Below are positions 1-7,152 of a stretch of DNA of 11,618 nucleotides, piece after piece (within the stretch, counting starts at the first letter, position 1; every line of letters starts with the position of its first letter). Location: NCBI GenBank assembly GCA_004296145.1, contig SEBM01000067.1:1-11618 (forward strand), in the 5' to 3' direction. A program made the translations under genes and the position numbers. The DNA comes from Flavobacterium sp. (GTDB lineage: Bacteria > Bacteroidota > Bacteroidia > Flavobacteriales > Flavobacteriaceae). Below the pieces are notes generated by a model, which worked only from the letters and a program-made list of their open reading frames with translations, had not been told where the DNA came from and searched no databases.

Positions 1-1719
1 AATATAAAGAAAATTGAAACCAGTATCAGTCTTTCCAATTTATTAATTGGGGATGTTCAGGTTGGAACTTTAAAAATTGACAAGGGATATATTCAATTGG
101 TAAAAAAAGGAAAAATCCGAAATTTTGATGCTTTCTTAAAAAGAGATAAATCAGATACGGATACCAATGAAAAACGTAAATATGCCACTTTTGCTTATCG
201 TATCATTTCAAAATTATTAAATTTGGTTCCGACAGACATGAACTTGGAAAACCTGGATTTTAAGATTGATGACAATGGTAAAAAAACGTCTATAGCTATA
301 AATAAACTGGTTTTAAACAACAAACAGCTTGAAACAAGTCTCCACGTTCAAAGCAAAAATTTTGATCAGCGCTGGAACATAAAAGGATTTGCAGACCCAA
401 GAAATAAAAAAGCTGATATCCGTTTCTTTAATTTAGATACCGGAGCGATTAAAGTTCCCTATCTGGATGAACGTTATAACTTAAAAGCAAGTTTTGATTC
501 GATTCGTCTAAACGTAGAAAACATTGAAAAAGACGGAAGCGAATTGCATATTGACGGTTATACTTCCATTTCAAACCTAAAAATAAATCACCCGAAAATT
601 GCGAGCAAAGACGTCGTGATTAAAAATGCCCGTTTTGACTATCGTTTTCTTTTAGGTGATGATTTTATTTCAATTGACAGTACCTCAACCATGCAGTTGA
701 ATAAGATAAAAGTTAAGCCTTATGTTTCTTATAACACAGAAAAAGACACGGTTTACACACTAAAAGTTGACATCCCGAAAATGAAAGCGCAGGATTTTAT
801 TGTTTCACTTCCTGATGGATTATTTACGCATTTTCAGGGAATGGAAGCGACTGGTAATTTTGATTATAAACTGGATTTCAAATTCAACAAAAACAAACCG
901 AATGCACTGGTTTTTGACAGTAAACTGAACAAGGAGAATTTAAAAATTACAAAATACGGAGAAGCCGATCTTAATAAGTTAAACGGTGAATTTGTTTATC
1001 GCGCTATTATTCAAAATGTTTTGCAACGCCCAATTTTGGTCGGAAATGCAAATCCGAATTATACGCCGATTGACCAGATTTCACCTTATTTGAGAAAATC
1101 TGTTTTGACAACTGAAGATCCGTCTTTCTTTTCGCACCGCGGATTTATCAATGAAGCTTTTAAACAATCGATTCTAAAAAACATCAGAACCAAAAAATTC
1201 TCACGCGGCGCGAGTACAATCTCCATGCAGTTGATTAAAAATGTGTTTTTGACGCGCGAGAAAACGCTTTCGCGAAAGCTGGAAGAAATTCTGTTGGTTT
1301 ATATTTTAGAAAACAACCGAATTGCCAGTAAAGAAAGAATGCTTGAAGTATATTTCAACATTATCGAGTGGGGTCCAAATGTATACGGAATTGGCGAAGC
1401 AAGTCATTTTTACTTCCAAAAGAGTCCTTCGGCGTTGAGTGTCGATGAATGTTTGTTTTTGGCAACGATTATTCCGAAACCGAGAAAATTTATGTATCAG
1501 TTTAATGACGAAGGAAATCTTAGAGATTATGCTGTAAAGAATCAAAAATTCCTTCAAAACTTAATGTTTAGACGCGGTCTTTTGGTTCCGGAAGATACGC
1601 TTGGTCAGCTTCCTGTTTATATTTCAGGAAATGCCCGTTCCTTAATACGAATAAAAGCTCCGGATTCTACAGCAGTTAAAAATGATTCTTTATCTTTTGA
1701 AGAGGAATTTAATTTGTAA
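1..1719 (+). CDS. AsmA-like/GT51 peptidoglycan glycosyltransferase (5' partial)
   Basis: The frame is open from base 1, so the true start lies upstream; the TTG at 97 is not the start. The last third has the GT51 (class A PBP-type) signatures in order: an EDPSFFSHRG motif with the likely catalytic Glu codon at 1114-1116, RGASTISMQLIKN, RKLEEILL, ERMLEVYFNIIEWGPNVYGIG and LFLATIIPKP. Family knowledge: these enzymes polymerise lipid II into glycan strands at the outer face of the inner membrane. No transpeptidase domain follows, and the protein ends about 50 residues after the last motif, so it should be monofunctional. The first roughly 330 visible residues are beta-rich and resemble AsmA-type repeats (for example the stretch around NFDAFLK); that part is a weaker call. 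The membrane anchor is presumably upstream of the window. It ends convergently with the response regulator gene. Confidence 0.85.
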   Translation, partial: NIKKIETSISLSNLLIGDVQVGTLKIDKGYIQLVKKGKIRNFDAFLKRDKSDTDTNEKRKYATFAYRIISKLLNLVPTDMNLENLDFKIDDNGKKTSIAINKLVLNNKQLETSLHVQSKNFDQRWNIKGFADPRNKKADIRFFNLDTGAIKVPYLDERYNLKASFDSIRLNVENIEKDGSELHIDGYTSISNLKINHPKIASKDVVIKNARFDYRFLLGDDFISIDSTSTMQLNKIKVKPYVSYNTEKDTVYTLKVDIPKMKAQDFIVSLPDGLFTHFQGMEATGNFDYKLDFKFNKNKPNALVFDSKLNKENLKITKYGEADLNKLNGEFVYRAIIQNVLQRPILVGNANPNYTPIDQISPYLRKSVLTTEDPSFFSHRGFINEAFKQSILKNIRTKKFSRGASTISMQLIKNVFLTREKTLSRKLEEILLVYILENNRIASKERMLEVYFNIIEWGPNVYGIGEASHFYFQKSPSALSVDECLFLATIIPKPRKFMYQFNDEGNLRDYAVKNQKFLQNLMFRRGLLVPEDTLGQLPVYISGNARSLIRIKAPDSTAVKNDSLSFEEEFNL

Positions 1720-1727
1720 TATTTAGG

Positions 1728-1985
1728 CTTTTGCCACGAAGGCGCTAAGACACTAAGATTTTTTATTAGAATTTAACTTGCTCGCAAAGTAATCGTACAG
1801 TTGTCATCCTGAGGAACGAAGGATCTTCGCTAGAAACTCTACAAAGATTTGCTCTCGTTTCGGAGCTACTTACGAAGATCCTTCGTTCCTCAGGATGACA
1901 AAAATGAGAATATTAAATCTGCTAAAATCTTTTTAAATCTGTGTGAAACAAAAAAACCTTGTGTCTTAGCGTCTTAGCGGCAAAA
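1728..1985. repeat. Octamer-type inverted repeat flanking an inner palindrome
   Basis: The left arm (1733-1756) reads as three 8-bp units: GCCACGAA, GGCGCTAA, GACACTAA. The right arm (1958-1981) reads on the other strand as GCCGCTAA, GACGCTAA, GACACAAG. The arms are therefore imperfect inverted copies about 200 bp apart. They lie between convergent genes and fill the 271-bp gap 1720-1990. They could fold in the 3' ends of either transcript and serve as a bidirectional terminator, or be relics of a mobile intergenic repeat. Confidence 0.75.
1801..1901. repeat. 29-bp perfect inverted repeat with 43-nt loop
   Basis: Bases 1801-1829 (core GTCATCCTGAGGAACGAAGG) are the exact reverse complement of 1873-1901. 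This is a long, GC-richer palindrome in an AT-rich gap. It sits inside the octamer-type repeat pair, giving a nested structure. The core string is one I associate with dispersed repeats in Bacteroidota genomes; that is recollection, not a search. It could form a very stable hairpin at the end of either convergent transcript. Confidence 0.85.
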
Positions 1986-1990
1986 ATCGC

Positions 1991-2740
1991 TTATTTAAAA
2001 TTCTTTAAAAACTCTTCTTTATAAGTTGGCGAAACTTCTATTTCAGTTCCATCATTTAAAGTTACAATTCCGCCTTTATTATAAGACTTCACACAATTTA
2101 TATTGATGATGTGCGATTTATGAACACGTATAAAAGGCAGTGGCAGAATCTCTGAAAAGTGCTTTAAAAAACGGCAGACCATTTTTTTGCTTCCATTATT
2201 GAGATACAAATCGGTAAAATTTCCATTTCCGCGAAGACGGACAATTTCTTCCATTTTCACCACTTCAAAACCTTCTAAAGTTGGCAGGATTACTTGTTGT
2301 TTTTCTGGTTTTTGTTCATGAAAATTTTCTACAATGATTTTGTTTCGATTAAAGATTTCATGATTTAGAATCTGATGCTGCACTTTATTTACTGCCACAA
2401 TTAATTCTTCGATACTAATCGGTTTCAGCAGATAATAAGCAGCACTTTGATTTAAGGCTTTCAGCGAATACTCCGAAAAAGCGGTTACAAAAATGGTTTC
2501 AAACTGTAAATCTTTACACGCTTCTAAAACGTCAAAAGCATTTCCGAAAGGCATTTCGACATCCAGAAAAACCAGTTGCGGTTTAATTTCATGCAAAAGC
2601 GGCACAGCTTCTTTGATATTCTGCGCTTCGCCTACAACCTCAACCTGCGGACAGTATTTACTCAAATAATTTTTAAGTACTTCACGCGCTGCCAATTCAT
2701 CTTCGACAATAACACTTTTTATTTTCTGTATCGTCATCAT
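1991..2740 (-). CDS. LytTR-family response regulator
   Basis: This 249-residue protein has an N-terminal receiver domain (about 5-125) with the acidic pair E13/D14, phosphoacceptor D60 (in VFLDVEMP), T86 and K106 (LLKP). A C-terminal LytTR DNA-binding domain (about 150-247) follows, with the typical FIRVHKSHIININ segment and a closing SPTYKEEFL. Family knowledge: phosphorylation by a LytS-type kinase promotes binding to direct repeats spaced about two helical turns apart. The ATG at 2740 overlaps the kinase stop (ATGA, 4 nt), so the two genes are co-transcribed and probably translationally coupled; a second ATG follows immediately. Candidate target sites lie upstream of the two nearest + strand promoters (4610 and 5876). 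REC-LytTR architecture is clear; the cognate signal is unknown. Confidence 0.95.
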   Translation of the reverse strand: MMTIQKIKSVIVEDELAAREVLKNYLSKYCPQVEVVGEAQNIKEAVPLLHEIKPQLVFLDVEMPFGNAFDVLEACKDLQFETIFVTAFSEYSLKALNQSAAYYLLKPISIEELIVAVNKVQHQILNHEIFNRNKIIVENFHEQKPEKQQVILPTLEGFEVVKMEEIVRLRGNGNFTDLYLNNGSKKMVCRFLKHFSEILPLPFIRVHKSHIININCVKSYNKGGIVTLNDGTEIEVSPTYKEEFLKNFK

Positions 2741-4554
2741 ATTTTATCAATTAATGGAAAAACAATCTGAACAATTGTGCCCGTTTCCGGAAGTTCTTTT
2801 TCTGAAATTGTAAACGAAATATCCTTTTTATACAATTCATTCAAAAGGTCAATTCGTTCTTTTGTATTGTTCAAACCGCGCGATTCGTAGATTTTTTGGT
2901 TTGTTGTTTTAAGCTCACGGCTTTTGGTCAGACCAATTCCGTTGTCTTCAATAAACACATTTACTTTTTTGTTTTTAAATTCGAATCTTAACGACAGAAA
3001 ACCTTTTGTTTCCAGATAACGCAAGCCATGCCAGATTGCATTTTCCAGATTCGGCTGAATAATCATGTTTGGAATAAAAACCCTTTCGGCGTCAAGCGAA
3101 TCATCTACTACAATTTCAAAATCAAATTTATCCTGAAAACGAAGATGTTCTAAATCAAGGTATTTCTTGAGCTGTTCGACTTCTTTATCCAGAGAAATAA
3201 AATCTTTATTCGAGTTTTCCATCATATTTCGCATCAGGTTTGAATACGAAGTCAGGTATTTATTAGCTTCTAATTCTTTGTTTTCGGCAATAAACTGATT
3301 GACGCTGTTTAAACTATTGAAAATAAAATGCGGGTTCATTTCACGTCGAAGCGACTGTAAAGCAATTTCTTTGTTTTTGATTTTGATAGAATACAAAGCC
3401 TTTGCAATGAAGAAAAACAAAAGCAGCAATAAACCAACCGATCCTAAAAGGAAATAATTGAAAGTGTTTTTCTTTGAAATCAATTCGTCTTTTAAATCCT
3501 TCTCTTTCTCAAGTTGTCGAATTTTATCTTCAGTAATCTGAAATGTTTTAGCATCAATCAAAGTCGTATCAGACTTGATCAGCTTTTCGAAATTATCAAA
3601 AAACTGTTCGTACAAAGCCATACTTTCTTTGTCCTCGCCTTTTGTTTTGTAATATTTGATCAAAGAAGACAAGCTTTTTTTGGCTTCCGCCGAATTTCCT
3701 TTTTGGAATGATAAATCGTATGCATTCTTCAAAGACGAAATGGCTTTTTGAGGTTCTTCCTTTTTAAAATAAAGAGACGCCAAAGATTGCAGCTGTTTTA
3801 TTTCGGCCGTATAATTATTATTGGTTTTAGCGTCGGCCAACAGTTTTTCGTTAATTGCAAGTGCTTTATCAAACTGATTGTCTGCGACATATACTTTGGC
3901 AATTTCATTTTTGATTTTAATGACTTCTTCCGGTTTGTCTTTGGCGTAGTCCAACGCTTTTTTATAACTTTCAATAGCCACTTTTTTGTCTTTCAACTGC
4001 AAAGAATTCTGTGCTTTCTGAACATACGCCTCTTTAACTTCTGCACTTTTCTTTTCTCTTTTGAGTATTTCGATATTAGAATCTACATAATTGGTCTGGC
4101 TCGCCGGATCAGCCTGATTTTTAAGACGGTTGGCATCATTAAGGTTTATTTTTTCTTCTGATGCATCTTTTGTTAATGAACCTGCGGCTTCATAATTCTT
4201 TATTGCCGAGTCAAAGTTTTTCTGGTTTTCCTGCGCTTTTGCCAGATTTCTTGTTACGCGGGTTTTATCTTCTGTGAGTTTTAATTTGGTATATGTAGTT
4301 AAAGCTCTTTTATAATATTCTTCAGCTTTCGCATTATCTCCTTTATTCAGGAATTCATTTGCCAAAGCTTCATAATTCTGAGCAATTTTTGATTCATCGT
4401 TTTCATCGAGCGATTTAGATAACTCAACGGCAGCTTTGCTGATTTTGCTTTTGCTTTCTATTTTCTTTTCAGGCATTGCCTGCGCAGTTATTCGCTGCGG
4501 CAATAAAAGCGTTATAAAAAACAGACTAAAACCAAGTAATAAATGACGTTTCAC
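2737..4554 (-). CDS. TPR sensor histidine kinase, LytS/His_kinase type
   Basis: This 605-residue inner-membrane sensor starts with a signal peptide (about 1-25, ending AQA). A periplasmic array of TPR-like helical repeats follows (about 55-325, for example AKAEEYYKRAL and KALAINEKLL), then a short coiled coil (about 343-362) and one membrane helix (about 365-388). The cytoplasmic part has the phosphoacceptor motif MNPHFIFNSLNSV with H409, the N box around N505 (NLENAIWHG) and the G box DNGIGL (537-542). It should autophosphorylate and pass phosphate to the LytTR regulator encoded just downstream. The start is GTG at 4554. No in-frame ATG lies upstream before a stop, and this start gives a proper signal peptide. 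The TPR region probably senses an envelope protein or peptide rather than a small ligand; that is inference. I found no convincing promoter for this strand in 4555-4640. Confidence 0.93.
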   Translation of the reverse strand: MKRHLLLGFSLFFITLLLPQRITAQAMPEKKIESKSKISKAAVELSKSLDENDESKIAQNYEALANEFLNKGDNAKAEEYYKRALTTYTKLKLTEDKTRVTRNLAKAQENQKNFDSAIKNYEAAGSLTKDASEEKINLNDANRLKNQADPASQTNYVDSNIEILKREKKSAEVKEAYVQKAQNSLQLKDKKVAIESYKKALDYAKDKPEEVIKIKNEIAKVYVADNQFDKALAINEKLLADAKTNNNYTAEIKQLQSLASLYFKKEEPQKAISSLKNAYDLSFQKGNSAEAKKSLSSLIKYYKTKGEDKESMALYEQFFDNFEKLIKSDTTLIDAKTFQITEDKIRQLEKEKDLKDELISKKNTFNYFLLGSVGLLLLLFFFIAKALYSIKIKNKEIALQSLRREMNPHFIFNSLNSVNQFIAENKELEANKYLTSYSNLMRNMMENSNKDFISLDKEVEQLKKYLDLEHLRFQDKFDFEIVVDDSLDAERVFIPNMIIQPNLENAIWHGLRYLETKGFLSLRFEFKNKKVNVFIEDNGIGLTKSRELKTTNQKIYESRGLNNTKERIDLLNELYKKDISFTISEKELPETGTIVQIVFPLIDKI

Positions 4555-4609
4555 AAATAGTTTATTTAGAAGTGTAAAGTAACTTAATTTCGAATTTCTA
4601 TCCTATATC

Positions 4610-4639
4610 TTTCACCAAGTCAAACGGGTGGTTTACCCA
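4610..4639 (+). promoter_or_regulatory. Candidate LytTR direct-repeat operator (SIMPL gene)
   Basis: TTTCACCA (4610-4617) and TTTACCCA (4632-4639) form a direct repeat with a 22-bp period. The first half extends to TTTCACCAAGTCAAA, which is identical to the copy at 5876-5890. The first box lies exactly 59 bp upstream of the -7 element at 4669, the same spacing as in the vWA promoter. The site is in the divergent gap next to the LytTR regulator's own operon, so it could also be autoregulatory. Confidence 0.6.
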
Positions 4640-4668
4640 TTCGTCCAAAAATACGTTTTTTCGGTTAA

Positions 4669-4676
4669 TACATTTG
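4669..4676 (+). promoter_or_regulatory. -7 promoter element TACATTTG (SIMPL gene)
   Basis: The sequence is a perfect match to the Bacteroidota -7 consensus TAnnTTTG, 24 nt before the ATG at 4701. No good -33 TTTG lies at the usual spacing (the nearest is TTCG at 4640-4643), which fits an activator-dependent promoter. The element overlaps the TTG at 4674, so that TTG cannot be the translation start. Confidence 0.65.
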
Positions 4677-4700
4677 CTTCGTAATCTTAAAACAACGACC

Positions 4701-5672
4701 ATGAAAAAACTATTCTCTTTCTTTTCAGTATTATTATTTTCTCCATTTATAATGGGACAGGCTTCAGGAAATGTCAATTATCAAAATCAATATCATACAA
4801 ACAATACAATTGATGTCAGTTTTCCGTCGCAAGAAGGGATTGTAGCCAGCATAAAAGGGCTTGCCAATGTTAAAGCGGATTCGTATACCGCGATTTTCAG
4901 CACCTCTCAAACAGGCAAAACAACTAAAGAGGTCAATGAATTAATTGATCAGAGAATTACCAAATCACTAACCGAAATCAAACTTAAAAAAGGCGTTGAG
5001 ACTTTTGTCGATATGATTTCGTTTGTTCCCGTTTATGAATATGAAGTGGAGAAAAAAGTGTTTAACCGCAAAACCTACAACGAAGTTCCTGTTGGATTTG
5101 AGCTCAAGAAAAACATTCATATCAAATTCTCAGATCCGAATCAGTTGAATGATTTTATTTCGATTTTATCGAATTACGAAATATACGATTTGGTTCGTGT
5201 TGATTATTTCTCAAATGCTTTAGAAACCATTAAAAAAGAAATGATGACTAAGGCTAAACTGCTGATTCAGGAAAAGATAAAAAATTATGAATTCCTTTTG
5301 GGAGAAACATTCACAAACGTCGAAAAAAGAATCGCCGATGATTTTATTGTAAACTTACCCGTAGAAATGTACAAATCGTATGAGGCTTATAACAGTTCTT
5401 CTTTAAACTTAAAAAAAGCAGCAAATGTGAATCAGGTGAGTAAATCTACTACGCTTTATTATCAGCCCGTATTCAACAAAGAGTTTGATTTTATTATTAA
5501 TCCTGTTGTTTTAGAGCCCGTAATCCAAGTGCAATATGAAGTTAAGATTTTCATTAACAGAGAAAAAGAAAAGAAACAGGTTGCAAAAGCAGAGAGAGAA
5601 TATATTCTCGTTACTCCAAATGGCGATTTAAAACCTATTAATGTCAATTCGCAAAAGCAAACAATCTATTAA
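4701..5672 (+). CDS. Secreted SIMPL (DUF541)-like protein
   Basis: From the ATG at 4701 this is a 323-residue protein. It has a signal peptide (about 1-20, MKKLFSFFSVLLFS...MGQA) and a SIMPL-like body (about 40-220). The SIMPL pattern is visible as GLANVKADSYTAIF, a helix with paired polar residues (EVNELIDQRITKSL), a VPVYEYEVE strand, then the ALETIKKEMMTKAKLLIQEK helix. The C-terminal ~100 residues are mostly beta and carry no motif I recognise. Family knowledge: SIMPL proteins are exported, and most have no defined biochemistry. I chose ATG 4701 because a TTG nine codons upstream lies inside the -7 promoter element, and because the ATG is followed directly by a signal peptide. The gene is divergent from the kinase operon and shares its operator-like box with the vWA gene downstream, which suggests LytTR control. 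Confidence 0.8.
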   Translation: MKKLFSFFSVLLFSPFIMGQASGNVNYQNQYHTNNTIDVSFPSQEGIVASIKGLANVKADSYTAIFSTSQTGKTTKEVNELIDQRITKSLTEIKLKKGVETFVDMISFVPVYEYEVEKKVFNRKTYNEVPVGFELKKNIHIKFSDPNQLNDFISILSNYEIYDLVRVDYFSNALETIKKEMMTKAKLLIQEKIKNYEFLLGETFTNVEKRIADDFIVNLPVEMYKSYEAYNSSSLNLKKAANVNQVSKSTTLYYQPVFNKEFDFIINPVVLEPVIQVQYEVKIFINREKEKKQVAKAEREYILVTPNGDLKPINVNSQKQTIY

Positions 5673-5698
5673 CTACGATCTTAAAGAACAAATATATT

Positions 5699-5806
5699 GA
5701 CGCGGATAAAACGGATTTGCTACCGCAAAGACACAGATTTACGCGGATCTTTTAGATTCTTTAATTAAAATCCGTTTTTTATCCGCGTCTTTGCGGTAGC
5801 AAATCC
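5699..5806. repeat. Long imperfect inverted repeat with 20-bp perfect arms
   Basis: Bases 5713-5732 (GGATTTGCTACCGCAAAGAC) are the exact reverse complement of 5787-5806. A second pair, 5699-5716 with 5770-5789, also matches as an inverted repeat apart from two extra T's, and crosses the first pair. An 8-bp ACGCGGAT at 5741-5748 can add to the stem. It starts 27 nt after the SIMPL stop codon and may terminate that transcript. It belongs with the other octamer-type intergenic repeats (ACCGCAAA, GACACAGA). The rest of the 301-bp gap 5673-5973 holds the operator and promoter of the vWA gene; I see nothing else in 5807-5875. Confidence 0.75.
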
Positions 5807-5875
5807 TTCCAAATCCGAGTTCTAACACGAACATATTTTTACAAATGATTATACTCATAATTTTATCACGAATCA

Positions 5876-5904
5876 TTTCACCAAGTCAAAAGACCGTTTC
5901 ACCA
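5876..5904 (+). promoter_or_regulatory. Candidate LytTR direct-repeat operator (vWA operon)
   Basis: TTTCACCA occurs at 5876-5883 and again, exactly, at 5897-5904, with 13 bp between. The two-copy, 21-bp-period layout matches what is known for LytTR regulators such as E. coli BtsR/YehT (two 8-bp boxes with a 13-bp spacer). The first copy extends to TTTCACCAAGTCAAA, identical to the site upstream of the SIMPL gene. It lies 59 bp before the -7 element at 5935. Confidence 0.65.
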
Positions 5905-5934
5905 TTTGTTCAAAAAATGAGCTTTTTTAGTTTC

Positions 5935-5942
5935 TAAGTTTG
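5935..5942 (+). promoter_or_regulatory. -7 promoter element TAAGTTTG (vWA operon)
   Basis: The sequence is a perfect TAnnTTTG match, 31 nt before the ATG at 5974. A TTTG at 5905-5908 is 26 bp away, too far for a normal -33 element, so activation by a bound regulator is plausible. Confidence 0.65.
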
Positions 5943-5973
5943 GTCTGTAATCAATCAATTAAAAACTAAAATT

Positions 5974-7131
5974 ATGAAATCAAACCTTTTTATTACAGCG
6001 CTTTTATCGGTTACATTATTCGCCGGCAGCAATTCATCAAATGCAAAACCACAACAGAAAATAACAATTGAAAATCTGGAAACTGATGCTTCAACGAAAA
6101 TTCAGGTCGCGCTTTTATTAGACACTTCAAGCAGCATGGACGGGTTAATTGATCAGGCAAAATCGAGATTGTGGGAAATTGTCAATACGCTGACAACATT
6201 AAAATACGAAGGAAAAACTCCCGAAATAGAAATTGCTTTGTATGAATATGGAAATGACGGTTTGACCCAAAAGTCTAATTATATCAGACAAATAACACCG
6301 TTGTCTACGGATCTGGATTTGATTTCAGAAAAATTATTTGCTTTAAGAACAAATGGCGGAAGCGAATATTGTGGTGCTGTTATTCAGGATGCGACAAAAA
6401 AATTAAAATGGGCTCCGGAAAACACCAGTATGAAACTGATTTACATTGCCGGAAACGAAGAATTCAATCAGGGAAAAATAAGTTATAAAGAATCGATAAG
6501 CAATGCATTGAAAAATGATATTTATGTGAATACTATTTACTGCGGCAACAAAACCGAAGGAATCAGCACTTTCTGGAAAGACGGCGCCGATCGCGGAAAA
6601 GGAAAATATTTTAATATTGATTCAGACAAAGCGGTACAATATATCGCAACACCTTATGATGAGGAAATCACTAAATGCGACGAAAAAATAAACAAAACGT
6701 ATATTAATTACGGTTCAAAAGGTGCGGAGAAAAAAATGAACCAGGTGATTCAGGATCAAAATGCCAAAAAAGTTTCAAATGCCAATTACACGAATCGTGC
6801 GGTAAGCAAATCTAAAGCGGTTTACAAAAATGAAAGCTGGGATTTGGTTGATAAGGCAAAGCAGGATCCGAATGTGATTTCTAAAATTAAAAAAGAAGAA
6901 CTGCCTGCCGAACTTAAGGACAAATCGGAAGAAGAAATTAAAACAATTGTAGCCGAAAAAACAAAAGAGCGAGAAACGATTCAGAAAGAGATCAGTGTTT
7001 TGGCAAAAAAACGTCAGGAATATATTGATGTTGAAGCTAAGAAAGCCAACAAACAAGACGATTTAGGCAATACGATAAACAGTTCTATTGTTTCGTTTGC
7101 AAAAGTTAAAGGATACACAGTTGTGAAATAA
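5974..7131 (+). CDS. Secreted vWA-domain protein
   Basis: The 385-residue protein has a signal peptide (about 1-24, ending SNA). A von Willebrand factor A domain (about 42-220) follows, with the MIDAS start DTSSS (D50, S52, S54), an NGGSEYCG segment (127-134) where the second metal loop is expected, and IYIAGNEEFNQG (156-167) where many vWA domains have a TDG-type Asp. From memory, that IAGNE variant is a recurring subfamily. The C-terminal ~160 residues are charged and helical, with a likely coiled coil from about 300 to 365. Its role is probably metal-dependent protein binding in the periplasm or at the cell surface; the partner is unknown. It is preceded by the LytTR-like operator and followed after 21 nt by the L,D-transpeptidase-like gene, so the two probably form an operon. 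Confidence 0.88.
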   Translation: MKSNLFITALLSVTLFAGSNSSNAKPQQKITIENLETDASTKIQVALLLDTSSSMDGLIDQAKSRLWEIVNTLTTLKYEGKTPEIEIALYEYGNDGLTQKSNYIRQITPLSTDLDLISEKLFALRTNGGSEYCGAVIQDATKKLKWAPENTSMKLIYIAGNEEFNQGKISYKESISNALKNDIYVNTIYCGNKTEGISTFWKDGADRGKGKYFNIDSDKAVQYIATPYDEEITKCDEKINKTYINYGSKGAEKKMNQVIQDQNAKKVSNANYTNRAVSKSKAVYKNESWDLVDKAKQDPNVISKIKKEELPAELKDKSEEEIKTIVAEKTKERETIQKEISVLAKKRQEYIDVEAKKANKQDDLGNTINSSIVSFAKVKGYTVVK

Positions 7132-7152
7132 AAGATCAAATTTCTAACTCTG

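Noticed and set aside
97..99. TTG as the start of the glycosyltransferase gene
   Set aside because: The frame is open back to base 1 and already reads as the same AsmA-like protein, so the gene continues beyond the window edge.
3748..4161. 137-codon open frame on the + strand opposite the kinase
   Set aside because: It is Phe-rich antisense sequence of an AT-rich Lys-rich gene with no family motif. The kinase on the other strand is clearly the real gene. The same applies to other antisense frames, such as 6775-7056, 7014-7244 and 7582-7821.
4555..4640. A promoter for the kinase operon on the - strand
   Set aside because: A TTTG occurs on the - strand (4624-4621), but no TAnnTTTG lies at suitable spacing; the nearest strings miss several consensus bases.
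4674..4700. TTG at 4674 as the start of the SIMPL-like gene
   Set aside because: It lies inside the -7 promoter element, and the ATG at 4701 is followed directly by a signal peptide.
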